In this document: one piece after another, positions 12,513-22,302 of the stretch
Layout: every line of letters starts with the position of its first letter
Numbering within the stretch: the first letter of the stretch is position 1
Origin: Portulaca oleracea
Lineage: Eukaryota; Streptophyta; Magnoliopsida; Caryophyllales; Portulacaceae
Length of the DNA: 64,000 bases
Assembly (NCBI GenBank): GCA_029582165.1
Contig: CM055874.1
Coordinates: forward strand, 44,895,883 to 44,959,882
Direction of reading: 5' to 3'
Program-made: the position numbers and the translations under genes
The notes under the pieces: generated by a model
What the model was told of the DNA's origin: nothing
Seen by the model: the letters and a program-made list of their open reading frames with translations, nothing else
The model's database searches: none

Positions 12513-13966
12513 CTATCGGAAGTAATTGAACTTCTCACTTGGAAGTGCTTTTGTGAATATGCATGCCCATTGTTCATCCGTTCTGCAAAACTCTAGCTTG
12601 ATTTCTCCTTTGTCAACAAGTTCGTGAATGAAGTGATGTCTACTCTCAATGTGCTTTGTGCGATTGTGTAAAACAGGATTCTTCGTCATTGTTATCGTTG
12701 ACATGTTGTCATAGAGAAGTGGCGTTGGTTCTTCATTGCCTTGTTATAGATCCCTTAGTAATCTTCTCAGCCACACTACATCACATGTTGCACTTGTAGC
12801 TGAAATGTACTCCGCTTATGTAGTTGTCAATGTTATGATTGGCTGCTTCTTGGATATCTAGGAGTTAGCCTTAGAACTGAGTAGAAACAAATATCCACTT
12901 GTACTTTTTCGATCATCAATGCACCCAGCCCAATCACTATCTGTATACCCCTTGAGTTTGGGGTATTCCTCTGTTTTTTATAGAAGACCATAACTCTTCG
13001 TTCCTTTAATGTATCTCAAGATTCTTTTAGCTGCTATGAATTGAGCCTTACTTGGTTCACTCATGAATCGGGAGACGATACTAACCGCATGAACAGTTTC
13101 TGGTCGAGCGTTTGTTAGATATATTAATAAACCAACCAGACTTCTGTAAAATGATCCACCCACCTTTTCCTTGCCATCATTTTTGGAGAGTTTTTCATTT
13201 GTAGCCATAGGTGTTGATATTGGCTTGCAATCCGACATATTGAACTTTTTAAGCAGGTCTTCAATATATTTCTCTTGAGAGATGAAGATTTCACTTAGGC
13301 TTTACTTCACTTGCATCCCGAGAAAGTACTTCATTAGGCCTAAATCCGTCATCTCAAATTCCATCATCATATCCTTTTTGAAATCTTGGATCATTCTTTA
13401 ATTTGTGCCTATGTATATAAGATCATCAACATCGAGGCACAAAATTATAAGATCCTTCCCTTGGGTCTTGATGTATAGGATGACTCGCTTGGACTCTTTT
13501 TTAATCCTTTGTGAAGGAGATACCCATCGATTTTACTATTCTAAGCTCGCGGTGCTTGTTTGAGACCGTGGAGTACTCTCTTTAGCCGATATACTTTGTT
13601 TTCTTCTCCTTCAATCACATACCCTTGGGGTTGGTCCACGTATACTTCTTCTTCTTCAAGCTTGCCATTTAGAAATGCGGACTTAACATCTAGTTGAAAT
13701 ACTTGTAGTTTTAGTTGTGCTGCAATGGGAAACACTGTTCTTATTGTCTCCATGTGAACTACTGAAGCAAATGTTTCGTTGAAGTCGATCCCTGGTTGCT
13801 GCGAGTATCCCTTGGTGACCAATCGCGCTTTGTACTTATGGATTGAGCCATCCTCATTATATTTGATCTTGTAGACCCACTTCAGCCAAATGATATCTTT
13901 GTGTTGAGGCTTCTCCACTAGTTTCCACGTGTCATTTTTCTCGATCATTTTGATCTCCTCGTTCAT
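12513..13966 (-). pseudogene. Copia reverse transcriptase and RNase H, broken
   Basis: The segment 13541-13966 holds the RVT_2 start: WVYKIKYNEDGSI, KARLVTKGYSQQPGIDF, FQLDVKSAFLNG and VYRLKRVLHGLKQAP. The catalytic loop follows in another frame as LDVDDL near 13420-13440. Next is the segment around 12978-13238 (STPM, YRSLVGLLIYL, RPE, KRILRYIKGT), and the RNase H end lies at 12513-12704 (HIESRHHFI, IFTKALPSEKF). The order is right for Copia pol, but frame changes and stops separate the pieces, so no functional polymerase is encoded. Confidence 0.9.
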
Positions 13967-14659
13967 AGCCTCGATCCATTTTTCATCTTGGGATGCTTCT
14001 TGAAATGTTGCTGGCTCACTAGCAAAAAACGTTGTAATTACTTGGCCGCACTCATAATCTTGTAGATAAGCAGGTGGTCATCTTTCTCATTGAGACCTTC
14101 GAGTAGGCCGTGGAAAATTGCTTGAATCCATAAGGGGAGGTAGTGAGCTCCCTTCATGAGGAGACAGAGTTGAAGATGAACAGTTGTTAGAGCGTTGTCC
14201 TTCTCTGTTTTCTTGAATTTGAATGTCTTCATGTTGTTGCTCTTAGGTTGTATCTTCCGGCCATCTCCATTTGGATGCTTCATCAAATATGACATCTCTT
14301 GAGATAATCATCTTTTTGGTTTCTAGATTATAGAGGCGATATCCCTTCGTCTCTGTGTTATAACCAATAAAGATGCACTTCTTGCCTTTGCCATCCAACT
14401 TTTCTCAATTCTCTTTTAGGATATGTGAATATGCTATGCAACTGAATACCTTGATGAAATGATCCACCTTTGGCTTCCTTTTGAACCATGCTTCGTATGG
14501 TGTTCTATTGGGAACTGCCTTTATGGGAGACCGGTTGAGAACATAGACGGTTGTGTTTACTACTTCCGCCCAAAAGTTCTTCCGGATGTTTTTACTCTAC
14601 AACATGCTGCGGGCCATCTCGACTATTGCTTTGTTCTTCCTCTCCGCAACTCCATTTTA

Positions 14660-15318
14660 TTATGGAGTGCGTCTTATTGTGAGTTCCCTTTTGATTCCAT
14701 GCTTTCGATAAAAATCATCAAATTCATAATTTTGATGAAATTCTAGACCACGATCCGTTCTCAATATTTTCAAATTGTGCCCACTTTGTTTTTCTGTAAG
14801 GGCCTTAAATTGTTCGGTGTATGAGAAAACTTCAAATTTTTGTTTGAGGAAGTACACTAGCATAATGCGAGTGTAGTCATCCACGAACAACAAGAAATAT
14901 CTTTTGCTACCCAAGCTAGGGTTACGTGTTGGATCCCAAATGTCGACATAAACCAGTTGTAGGGGGGGCTTTAGCTCTCCATGTGGTTTTAATGAATGGT
15001 AATCTATGCATTTTTCCCATTTTGCAGCCCTCACATGTATTCTTATTGTCTTCTATGGTGGGCAAGCCAATAACCATATTCCTTCGCTTTAAAACTTTAA
15101 GAACAAGGTTTTTGATGATCATACCTTTGATGCCATAAGGTTGTGGCATTCATGATGGAGCTAAGGGTTGCCTTCCTCTTCATTGGCATTGATAAGGGAA
15201 AAATCCTGTCGGGCTCCATTGCGATGAATGCTATCATTTGGTTCCACTTCTTATCAATTATGATGCATCTATTGTCATCAAAGTTCACCTGATAGCTTTT
15301 GTGGATGAGCTGCCCCAC
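14660..15318 (-). pseudogene. Copia pre-integrase and integrase core, broken
   Basis: The pre-integrase zinc region appears as LWHQRYDH (about 15145-15170) and CEGCKMGKMHRLPF in a neighbouring frame. The integrase core follows with YVDIWDP, FLLFVDDYTR (first catalytic Asp region) and LRTDRGLEF (second Asp region). The two halves are in different frames, and the reading is lost past about 14660. Confidence 0.88.
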
Positions 15319-15359
15319 ACTTAGGAGATTTTGAGCTAGACCAGGTAAGTATAGATATC

Positions 15360-15700
15360 TTAAATATAGTTGATCGAACCATTTTTGGCTTGTACTACGG
15401 TTGTTCCTTTTCCAGCTGCCTCGCGTGTTCTCCCATCACCGAGGGTGATGTTGGATTTTATGTCTTCATACAGCTCTATGAAGGAATCTCTATTTCCCGT
15501 CATATGGTTGGAACACACCGCGATCCATGTAGCATGAGTCTTTCCCTTCTTGCATGACATTCAGGCAGGAGTAGAATACATTTTCACTTGAGTCGCCTTT
15601 CTCTATGAAGTTGGCCTCATCACATTGTCGATTCTTACAATCTCGTACATGATGTGTGTGCCATGTACATCTTTTACATTTGAACCGACAATCATTTGTA
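15360..15700 (-). pseudogene. Copia zinc knuckle and protease region, broken
   Basis: A CX2CX4HX4C zinc knuckle (C-K-R-C, then H and C) is encoded at 15637-15678. The protease follows with CSNHMTG and ITLGDGR, but the usual Asp-Ser-Gly of the active site before CSNHMTG reads IAV instead, so the enzyme would be dead even without the frame breaks. Confidence 0.8.
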
Positions 15701-16267
15701 TCATGGTTTGTCTTCGATCATGTATCCATATATTATAATTTTATTTACTATGCTAGTGACATGATCTAAGTATACTTGAATTATTTCATCCTCCGTCATT
15801 AATAAGGTATCGACATCCTTCCACAAAGTTTGAACTTTAATGGATATTACCTTGTGAGTGCCATGGTATGCTTCCTTCAATATTGTCCAAACCTCCTTGG
15901 CCATTGTGGCAGCCATAATCCGAGGGAAGATTGCTGGAGTGATTGCTTGATAAATGTGATAAAGGGTTGTAATATCCTTCTTGTAGTTATCTTGATATTG
16001 TGCCTCCTTACTTTCATCCCATGATGATTTTTCTTCTTCATCTGACTTTTCTTCTCCATCCTTCTTCATTTCTTTTGCATCCTTCTCCTCCTTCTTAGGT
16101 GGTTTATCATAACCTTTTTCTATCACATCCCATAAACATTGTGCTATAAATAATGTTTTCATTTGAATACTCCAGATTTGATAATTCTCCCCATCAAATA
16201 TGGGTGGCCTCCAATTTGGGAGATAGTTAAAGGTTGTGGTTGGAGTTGGAGTTTGAAGGGTGGCCAT
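15701..16267 (-). pseudogene. Copia gag (UBN2 type), 188 codons open
   Basis: It starts MATLQTPTP and has the Copia gag signature FDGENYQIWSIQMKTLF, followed by LWDVIEKGY, an unusually charged Lys/Glu insert, and the helical region AKEVWTILKEAYHG. It forms the nucleocapsid shell in functional elements. The start lies about 120 nt inside the primer-binding site. The frame is open here but ends before the zinc knuckle. Confidence 0.88.
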
Positions 16268-16386
16268 GTTTAATTTTTGTGAAGTTAGATTTGATGGATG
16301 ATTTATTTGAGAGTTGGGATATGACTTGTACGTTGATGGTTGATTTTGGCTGATTTAGGTTTTAATAGGAGGACTTGGGTTATGGT

Positions 16387-16399
16387 GACTCTGATACCA
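16387..16399 (-). other. Primer-binding site for initiator tRNA-Met
   Basis: The minus strand reads TGGTATCAGAGTC one base inside the 5' LTR, matching the 3' end of initiator tRNA-Met except at the penultimate position. It primes minus-strand cDNA synthesis. Confidence 0.92.
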
Positions 16400-16400
16400 C

Positions 16401-16694
16401 TATTAGGTTTTTGAGTGTTTAAAGGTAAAAGTGTTTTGTGGAAGTGGAGGAAGGATTGTATAAAAGGAGAAGCTTTTGTTATTGATGGAGGGAGAATGGG
16501 TTACAACTCTTGGTTGTTGATTATGCATATGAGAATCCACCACCTATATTTATAGCTGTAGAAAGGAGGTGGTGGTAGGAAAAATCTAAAACATTAATTT
16601 ACAATAACATCTTCTAAAAATATCTAGAATTTTCTTGGAGATATTTCTAGGACTTCTCTTCAAGATTTTTCTAGATTATTCGTTATTTTTAACA
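16401..16694 (-). repeat. 5' LTR of the Copia element
   Basis: 294 bp, collinear with 12180-12474. The plus-strand start is TATTAGG where the other copy has TGTTAGG. Confidence 0.92.
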
Positions 16695-16871
16695 CGGTTC
16701 TACACCTAACACCTAAATTTTTGGCTGGAATTGTTCAAAATCCACCAAACTAAGAGAAGAGCCAAGTATTCATGCTTGACTATGTACTCTCTTTCATCAT
16801 TAAAACACCAAAAAAAAAGTTTATTTTTTGTTGTCTCATGCTCAAGGGTACTGCTAGAATGGGTTGAATGT
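16695..16871 (-). pseudogene. LINE ORF2 fragment between two insertions
   Basis: The minus strand encodes FWCFNDEREYIVKHEYLALL, which fits the W-F..G-Y-VK-Y module that precedes the zf-RVT finger in plant LINE polyproteins. It is thus the upstream neighbour of the fragment at 11559-12179, cut off by the Copia element on one side and the tRNA-Asp-primed element on the other. Confidence 0.55.
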
Positions 16872-17286
16872 TGTTCGGTTGTAATTTTTGTGGTTTTTGT
16901 GAGGTAAGGGTTGTCGGTCCACATTAATGGGTGTTAGGCTTGACAAGGGAATCGATTTATGTAAGGGTTTTTCTCAATGCGGAGAGCGGTAAATTATGTA
17001 AATAAAGTTATTAAGCTAATCTAGACATGGATTCAAGAAAGCAATAAAAGCATCAAGTAAAACATGAAATTAGGAAGCAATTAAAAGCATGAATTAAGGA
17101 CTAGAATGAACAATGAAATTGGGGACAAGAAATTATACCTTTGATGAACACAATCTTCTAATCTTCAATCTACACTTGGATTTCCCCCGAACAAACAAGA
17201 AATTGTGGATTAGATTACCAAGGATCCCCAAATTCTCACTAGAAAGTATAATTGGTAACCCTTGACCCTCCTCCTCACTCAAAGTG

Positions 17287-18015
17287 TTTGATTATTGATG
17301 TGATAATAATGATGATAATATCAAGGGCAACAATTAACTGGTCGATTTGTCTCCTTTTGATATGTCCAAACCTAAGACTAGATTTGGGTTTGGACATATC
17401 AAAGGACAAAGGGCAACATGAAGACAATGACATACATAAGTAGACTTGGAAAAATTTGGGTTTGAACATTGGACGAAAAACTTGAGGTCTGATACCCAGT
17501 TGTTTGAAAAAGGCTAAGCTTAGCTTAAGGTTCAAGAAACTTGAAGACAATGACATACATAAAAGACTAAGCTTAGCTTAAGGTTCAAGAAATATAAAGA
17601 CAATGTCACACATAAGTGGACGTGGCAAATTTTGGGTTTGGACATCGGATAAGTTTAAGTTCAAATCTAAATCGGGGTTAGATAATAGAAATTTGAGATT
17701 GTGTTTAAATTTTCAGTCAAACCGGTCAATATCAAAATTTGGATGGAACGCCTATGACTGTACCCGATTTTTTCAGGGTTAGACAAATTTTTGCTCGCCA
17801 ATCTCATTTAGCAGGGTATGTTCGGGCCTCATGTAGTAGTCTTACCCTTAAATTACGCAATTTAAAAAGATTGATTCCAGTTGACCCAAGATTTAAAAAT
17901 CGTTTGCCACCTACTACTCACATGAAAAAGAAGAAAAACAATCTTCACGGGACATTTTATTTTGGTCCATTTTATAAATTGAAAAAATAAACCTTTTCAA
18001 ACACCTTTCTCCATC
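17287..18015. mobile_element. About 730-bp foreign segment inside the LTR
   Basis: The companion LTR reads straight through (AAAGTGGATTGATTG near 24594) where this one is interrupted between AAAGTG and GATTGG. The insert holds a 17-bp inverted repeat (17356-17372 and 17387-17403, TTTGATATGTCCAAACC) with a 14-bp loop and two copies of a 53-bp tandem unit starting CTAAGCTTAGCTTAAGG (17514, 17567). It also holds a wider repeat of an AAGACAATG...CATAAGT block. No transposase, terminal repeat or clear target duplication is visible. Confidence 0.7.
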
Positions 18016-18313
18016 ATGGATTGGTTGTGAAATTAGCCCTAGAAAGCTTTGAAATCAAACATTAATAGTAACCAGAGAGAGAGAGAGAGAGAAAGAGAGA
18101 GAAAGCTTGTAAACACTTCAATGAGAATGCTTGAAAGAAGAGTTGAATACCAATTGCAAGAAAACTTGAAGAAAGCTTGAGGAACAATGAAGAAAACTTG
18201 AAGAACAATTAAAGGATTAAAGCAAGGTAAAGGAAAGTAATTAAATCTAATTCTAATCTAATCCTACTCCTAAAACTAGCTAAGACAAAGATTCTAGATA
18301 TGAATTACATTGG

Positions 18314-18323
18314 GGTATTTATA
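18314..18323 (-). promoter_or_regulatory. LTR TATA box
   Basis: The minus strand reads TATAAATACC. The same motif is at 24885-24894 in the 5' LTR; the solo LTR at 28161 has TGTAAATACC instead. It marks the likely transcription start region of the element. Confidence 0.65.
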
Positions 18324-18398
18324 GAAGAAGGGAAAATACAAGCCAAACCCTAGAAATAATCTCGCGGCATGCGTTAGGTTTCTGTAGATTTTCGGACG

Positions 18399-18745
18399 GT
18401 CGTGGGCGTGACAACTGGGTCGCGGGCGTGACCCACATCTGCCCCATTCCTCCGTCGCTCATTCTTCAGTTGTCGCAGGTGCTATCCAATTGGTCGCGGG
18501 CGCGACCTGGTAATGTCACGGGCGCGAAACAATGTCTCACGGGCGCGACCCACGTCTGTTCGCTGGCCCTGTCTTCTCTCCGAAGTTCGTGGCGGGCGCG
18601 ACGGCTGTCTTAGTGGGCGCGACGCCCGACTGTCTTCTCCCCTTGGCTGCTGTAATGGTACGGCAGATGAGTGTCACAGGTGTGACTACTGTGACTTGGG
18701 CGCGGCAGATGAGTGTCACGGGTGTGACTACTGTGACTCGGGCGC
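18399..18745. repeat. Phased GC-rich palindrome array in LTR U3
   Basis: GTCGCGGGCGCGAC-like palindromes begin near 18399, 18419, 18493, 18515, 18536, 18589 and 18610, with local spacings of 20-22 bp. They are followed by an exact-length 42-bp tandem duplication (18662-18703, 18704-18745). The array lies about 75 bp upstream of the minus-strand TATA box. Compared with the other LTR, this one carries 21 extra bases (about 18477-18497), one unit. Confidence 0.85.
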
Positions 18746-19014
18746 GACATAGGTCTGTCCCATTCCCTTGTTTTGCACCAATTAAGGAGATGAAGTTCTA
18801 GGGTTGGTCTTGCCTCGGTTCCCGACCCGGGTTAGCTCGGGTTGACTTGGGTCGGCTCGGGAAATCGCTAAAAGCCTCAATTAAGCCCAAATTCCTTCTA
18901 ACTCCTTATTTTCCTACAAAACACAAATTCATCATATCTAATATATAATACCGGGTTAAAACAAGAAAAATACCCTATAAAAGAGAAGAATTCGGCTCAG
19001 AACGAGACCGAACA

Positions 19015-20161
19015 ACACTCCCACACAAGGGTTTGCTCGCCCCGAGCAAACTAAAACAAAAAATAAAGACAGAGAAAAAGAAACTAAAAAAAACCTTAAC
19101 TCACTTTCGCAGGAATCGCGGATGCATTTAGAACATGCATCAAGCCCTTTAAACCCCTTGGCAGCCCAAGTGGACGAGGAAGGTCTCATGAGGGTTTATG
19201 TGCCAAAGAAAAGGAGAGAGGGAAAGTGAAAAACAAAACAAGTTTGACAAAAAGACAAGAAAAGTTGCTTGCTTCAAGAATCATGCAATCGCCGCAAAGA
19301 AAACGATACTAATCAACCAAAAGGAACCATTATGAGCACACCAAGTCACCTAATTCAAGACATTGCCAATCTTTAAGGTATTCGATTCCCAACATCTCCT
19401 ACGAAACAAGATCCTATGTGCTCAAGTGCAAGTGTTATTCTACTCAATTCTGATCGATTCACAAGAAAAACTCGCATCTAAGCTCGAATCAAAGTGAAAA
19501 GGTTTTATTAAGCGATGTCTTTCCCTTGTTTATGTCGCCCTTGGCTTGGTGAGGGCCGCAGGAAACTCAAGGTGATACAATTATTAACGATTCATTAATT
19601 AACGTTGGCTTGAGAAAGCTCAACGAGATTGGTGTTAGTTTTTTCGAGAGTTGAACGGCCCATATCGGGGTTTACCCTTCCAACATGGGCTACTCCATAC
19701 GCCTCATCATTACGAAAATGAAGTGCTTAAGGGGTAATAGCGTCGCGCCGCTAATATCAACCCATGTAGGTAGACTAACTTAACACTACAGTTTCCAATT
19801 TAATTATTTTAATTAGCTTTCACTTTTTCAACAAGCTCGGATGTGGCCAACTAGAGTCTCACAGTTTCAAGAAGAACGTGAAAGAATCAAGGATCTTATT
19901 AAGCATTTAACAGAGGGAATCTATACAAATGAGCCATGACAATACTTTGAATTAAGGCTTGATAATGCTCATACGGGTTGCTTTCAAGGAGATTAAGAAA
20001 GTCTTCCCAACATTGACAACACTATCCAAGAAACGAAGCAAAAACAAGGGCAAAACGAAAACTTTAAGGGCTTTTCACTTCCTTTCTTCTCCTTTTTCAC
20101 ACAAAGTTTTCAGATTTTAGACAAAAACTAAGAAAACAAAAACAAAAAACTCAGTTGTCTA
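19015..20161. other. Internal noncoding region of the LARD-like element
   Basis: No coding signature. It includes the presumed polypurine tract just inside the 3' LTR (minus strand GTGTGGGAGTGT, 19015-19027) and the hairpin described separately. Confidence 0.5.
19031..19051 (-). promoter_or_regulatory. Perfect 9-bp stem hairpin near the 3' LTR
   Basis: GTTTGCTCG, three-base loop, CGAGCAAAC. Similar TTTGCTyGGGGACrAGCAAA hairpins followed by a GTGTGGGG run are known just upstream of the 3' LTR in many plant Gypsy-type elements; their role is not settled. Confidence 0.75.
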
Positions 20162-21594
20162 TGATAGGCCGCAAGTGCATGGGTGAAATTGTAGCATAAA
20201 TCAAGGTCGTTCCCACAGGGACTTTTCCTTTCAACGCACTGAACTAGCCTCCTAGTTGACCGCTAAGTCGATCCGGCTTTTGTTTTGAATCAACTAAATC
20301 TAACTCTAATCACAATCAAAGTCTAAACAAACGAATATTCACACAAACTTTTCTGATTTAATCAAGGGAAAAAGGCGTTCAGGGGATGAAACCTAAGTCA
20401 AATAACGAATCAACGATGTGGATTGAACTCTCATTTCATTAATTTGCACAATCAAGGTTCGATAATCGCATAGAATACTTCGCAATGAGATTTTGCCACT
20501 AGAGCGAATTGCCAAGACTAACCAAGCACCTACTTTCGTGGTTATTTCGATTTAGTCAAGGTTAAAGATCTAATTATCTCAAGAACCCTAGTTAAAACTT
20601 CTATGTTTAGATAATTTTAACTAGTTCAATCTAGGTTTTCGGGTAATCAAACTTCTCCTTTCGGTACTTCATTCAACAACCTATTAACATGCAATTGGTG
20701 ATCAAGCAAAAGCAATAACAATTCAATTCAAAGACCAAATAGATTGAAACAAACTAAGTTCATGATAATTCAATCCAACAAAGTCAATTCATCAAGCAAC
20801 TTCAAAGGTTCATCCCCTAAACTAAAAAGAACTACTCACTATTCATGTTTGAAACTACAAAGCAATTGAAATCTATTCTAGAAAGCATATGAAAATCTAT
20901 GAGAGAACGAGAAAATAAACCCAAGTGAAGAACAAACTTGCTAGGGATCAACAATGGAGGACTTTTGCTCCTCCACTTCAAAGTATGTTCGAGTTGCTCT
21001 TCAATCTTCAATCTTCTCTCAATCTTCAATCATGGAATGGAATATGGATGATGAATGATATGATTAGGGAATGAAATGGATGATGGTAGATGATTCTCCT
21101 CCTACTCGGCCAGAAATCCGCATAATATAGGCAAACATCACTTCAAAACCGCCGAAAATGAAAAGACAGGAGAGACACGGACCATGCCAGGGTAGGCACG
21201 GACCGTGCCCCATGTGACACGGACCGTGCTCCCTGTGACACGGACCGTGTCAGCTCACTGCTCATATTATCTCACTCTCTGGCCATAGACACGACCCGCT
21301 CTTCCGGGGCACCTGTCACATCGCTTTCGGCCTAGGAATACTTTGGGCCATTGTTTGGGCCTTGGGTGATCCAACATCTCACTTCTTGGTCCTTTAAGCT
21401 CATAACTTGGATCTACACTTGCTTTTTGGGCTTGGTTTACATCGATTCTTCACAAATTCCCTACAAAACTCACCAAACTCCAAACCAAGCGTAATATGGG
21501 AAATTCGGGTATAAAATATACATAATCAAATCAAATATTCCCCAAATTCTCATCAAAACAACCAAGTTCTCATATATACAAGAAGTACTTATCA
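20162..21594 (-). mobile_element. Solo LTR nested in the LARD-like element
   Basis: 1433 bp running TGATAGGCC...CTTATCA, flanked by the perfect 5-bp duplication GTCTA (20157-20161 and 21595-21599). A minus-strand TATA-like CTATATTATG lies at 21121-21130, so it probably points minus. No internal domain or second LTR remains, as after LTR-LTR recombination. It carries its own palindrome array. Confidence 0.9.
21176..21249. repeat. Four CACGGACCGTG palindromes at exact 21-bp spacing
   Basis: Copies start at 21176 (one base changed), 21197, 21218 and 21239. Each is an 11-base palindrome with a central A. The array lies about 46 bp upstream of the minus-strand TATA-like site of this solo LTR. Confidence 0.92.
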
Positions 21595-21599
21595 GTCTA

Positions 21600-22302
21600 C
21601 CCATGAACATGGAACGTAACACCCCCACTCCAACACAAAACATCACAATATCCCCATTGTGAGAAGGGTGTCACAAGTAAGGTAGAAAACCAAAGAAAAG
21701 CATATATACAAACACTTATCACATAAAAAGCGATGGCGACTCGAGCCCACACGGCTCCAACAACCAGATAATCCCAACATTCACACTCAAGGGGTTCACC
21801 AACCAAAGAAAAATCAAGCATGCAACATGGATCAACAATATACACTCAAAGAGAGGGTGGAAGGAGGTTACCTTAAGATCTTCAATAAAAGCATAACCAA
21901 TCCATGATCCAAAGAACACCACACAATAGGTTAGCAATAAACATGAAAATCATATTATGTGTGAATGCTCATATACAAGTTCGAAAAGAAAAATATATAC
22001 AAGACACTACTAACTAAAAAACTAAAGAAAAACCAAAAATATTTACAAAATGAACCCCACTCTTTTTTTCCTTTTCTTAGACTCAAAAACTGGAATGAAT
22101 ACTACCCCCTGCTCCCACACAAAGAGGTTGCACTATCCTCAAATGAAAATAGAAGTAAGGTAAGCAAGCACTCCAAAAGGAAAGAAAAAGAAACACACAA
22201 AAAGAAAACAAAAGAAGAAAAGAATGTCAACTCACTAACTGTACAAGAAGGGTGAGGAATGATATTACATGGGAGACTTCTTATCAAGAGACTCACTCCT
22301 TC
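21600..22302. other. Internal noncoding region of the LARD-like element
   Basis: It continues the element after the nested solo LTR. Short frames on both strands have no family features. Confidence 0.4.

Larger units (their letters stand above)
12180..16694 (-). mobile_element. Copia LTR retrotransposon, complete ends, defective coding
   Basis: Two matching LTRs (12180-12474 and 16401-16694) flank an internal region with Copia order on the minus strand: gag, zinc knuckle, protease, integrase, reverse transcriptase, RNase H. A tRNA-iMet primer site (16387-16399) and a polypurine tract (12475-12483) sit at the proper places. The flanks GGGTT (12175-12179) and CGGTT (16695-16699) look like a 5-bp target duplication with one change. 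It landed in a LINE remnant. The open frames are broken into at least six pieces, so it cannot act on its own. One LTR now starts TA instead of TG. Confidence 0.93.
16872..19014 (-). repeat. 3' LTR of the LARD-like element, with insertion
   Basis: It runs TGTTCGG...GACCGAACA, 2143 bp. Removing the foreign segment 17287-18015 leaves about 1.4 kb, matching the solo LTR at 28161-29549. It contains an AG-rich microsatellite (18074-18106), a minus-strand TATA box (18314-18323) and a palindrome array upstream of it. Confidence 0.88.

Noticed and set aside
18428..18801. Overlapping open frames in the GC-rich LTR array
   Set aside because: Repeats with few A/T bases lack stops in several frames at once; they are products of the palindrome array, not proteins.
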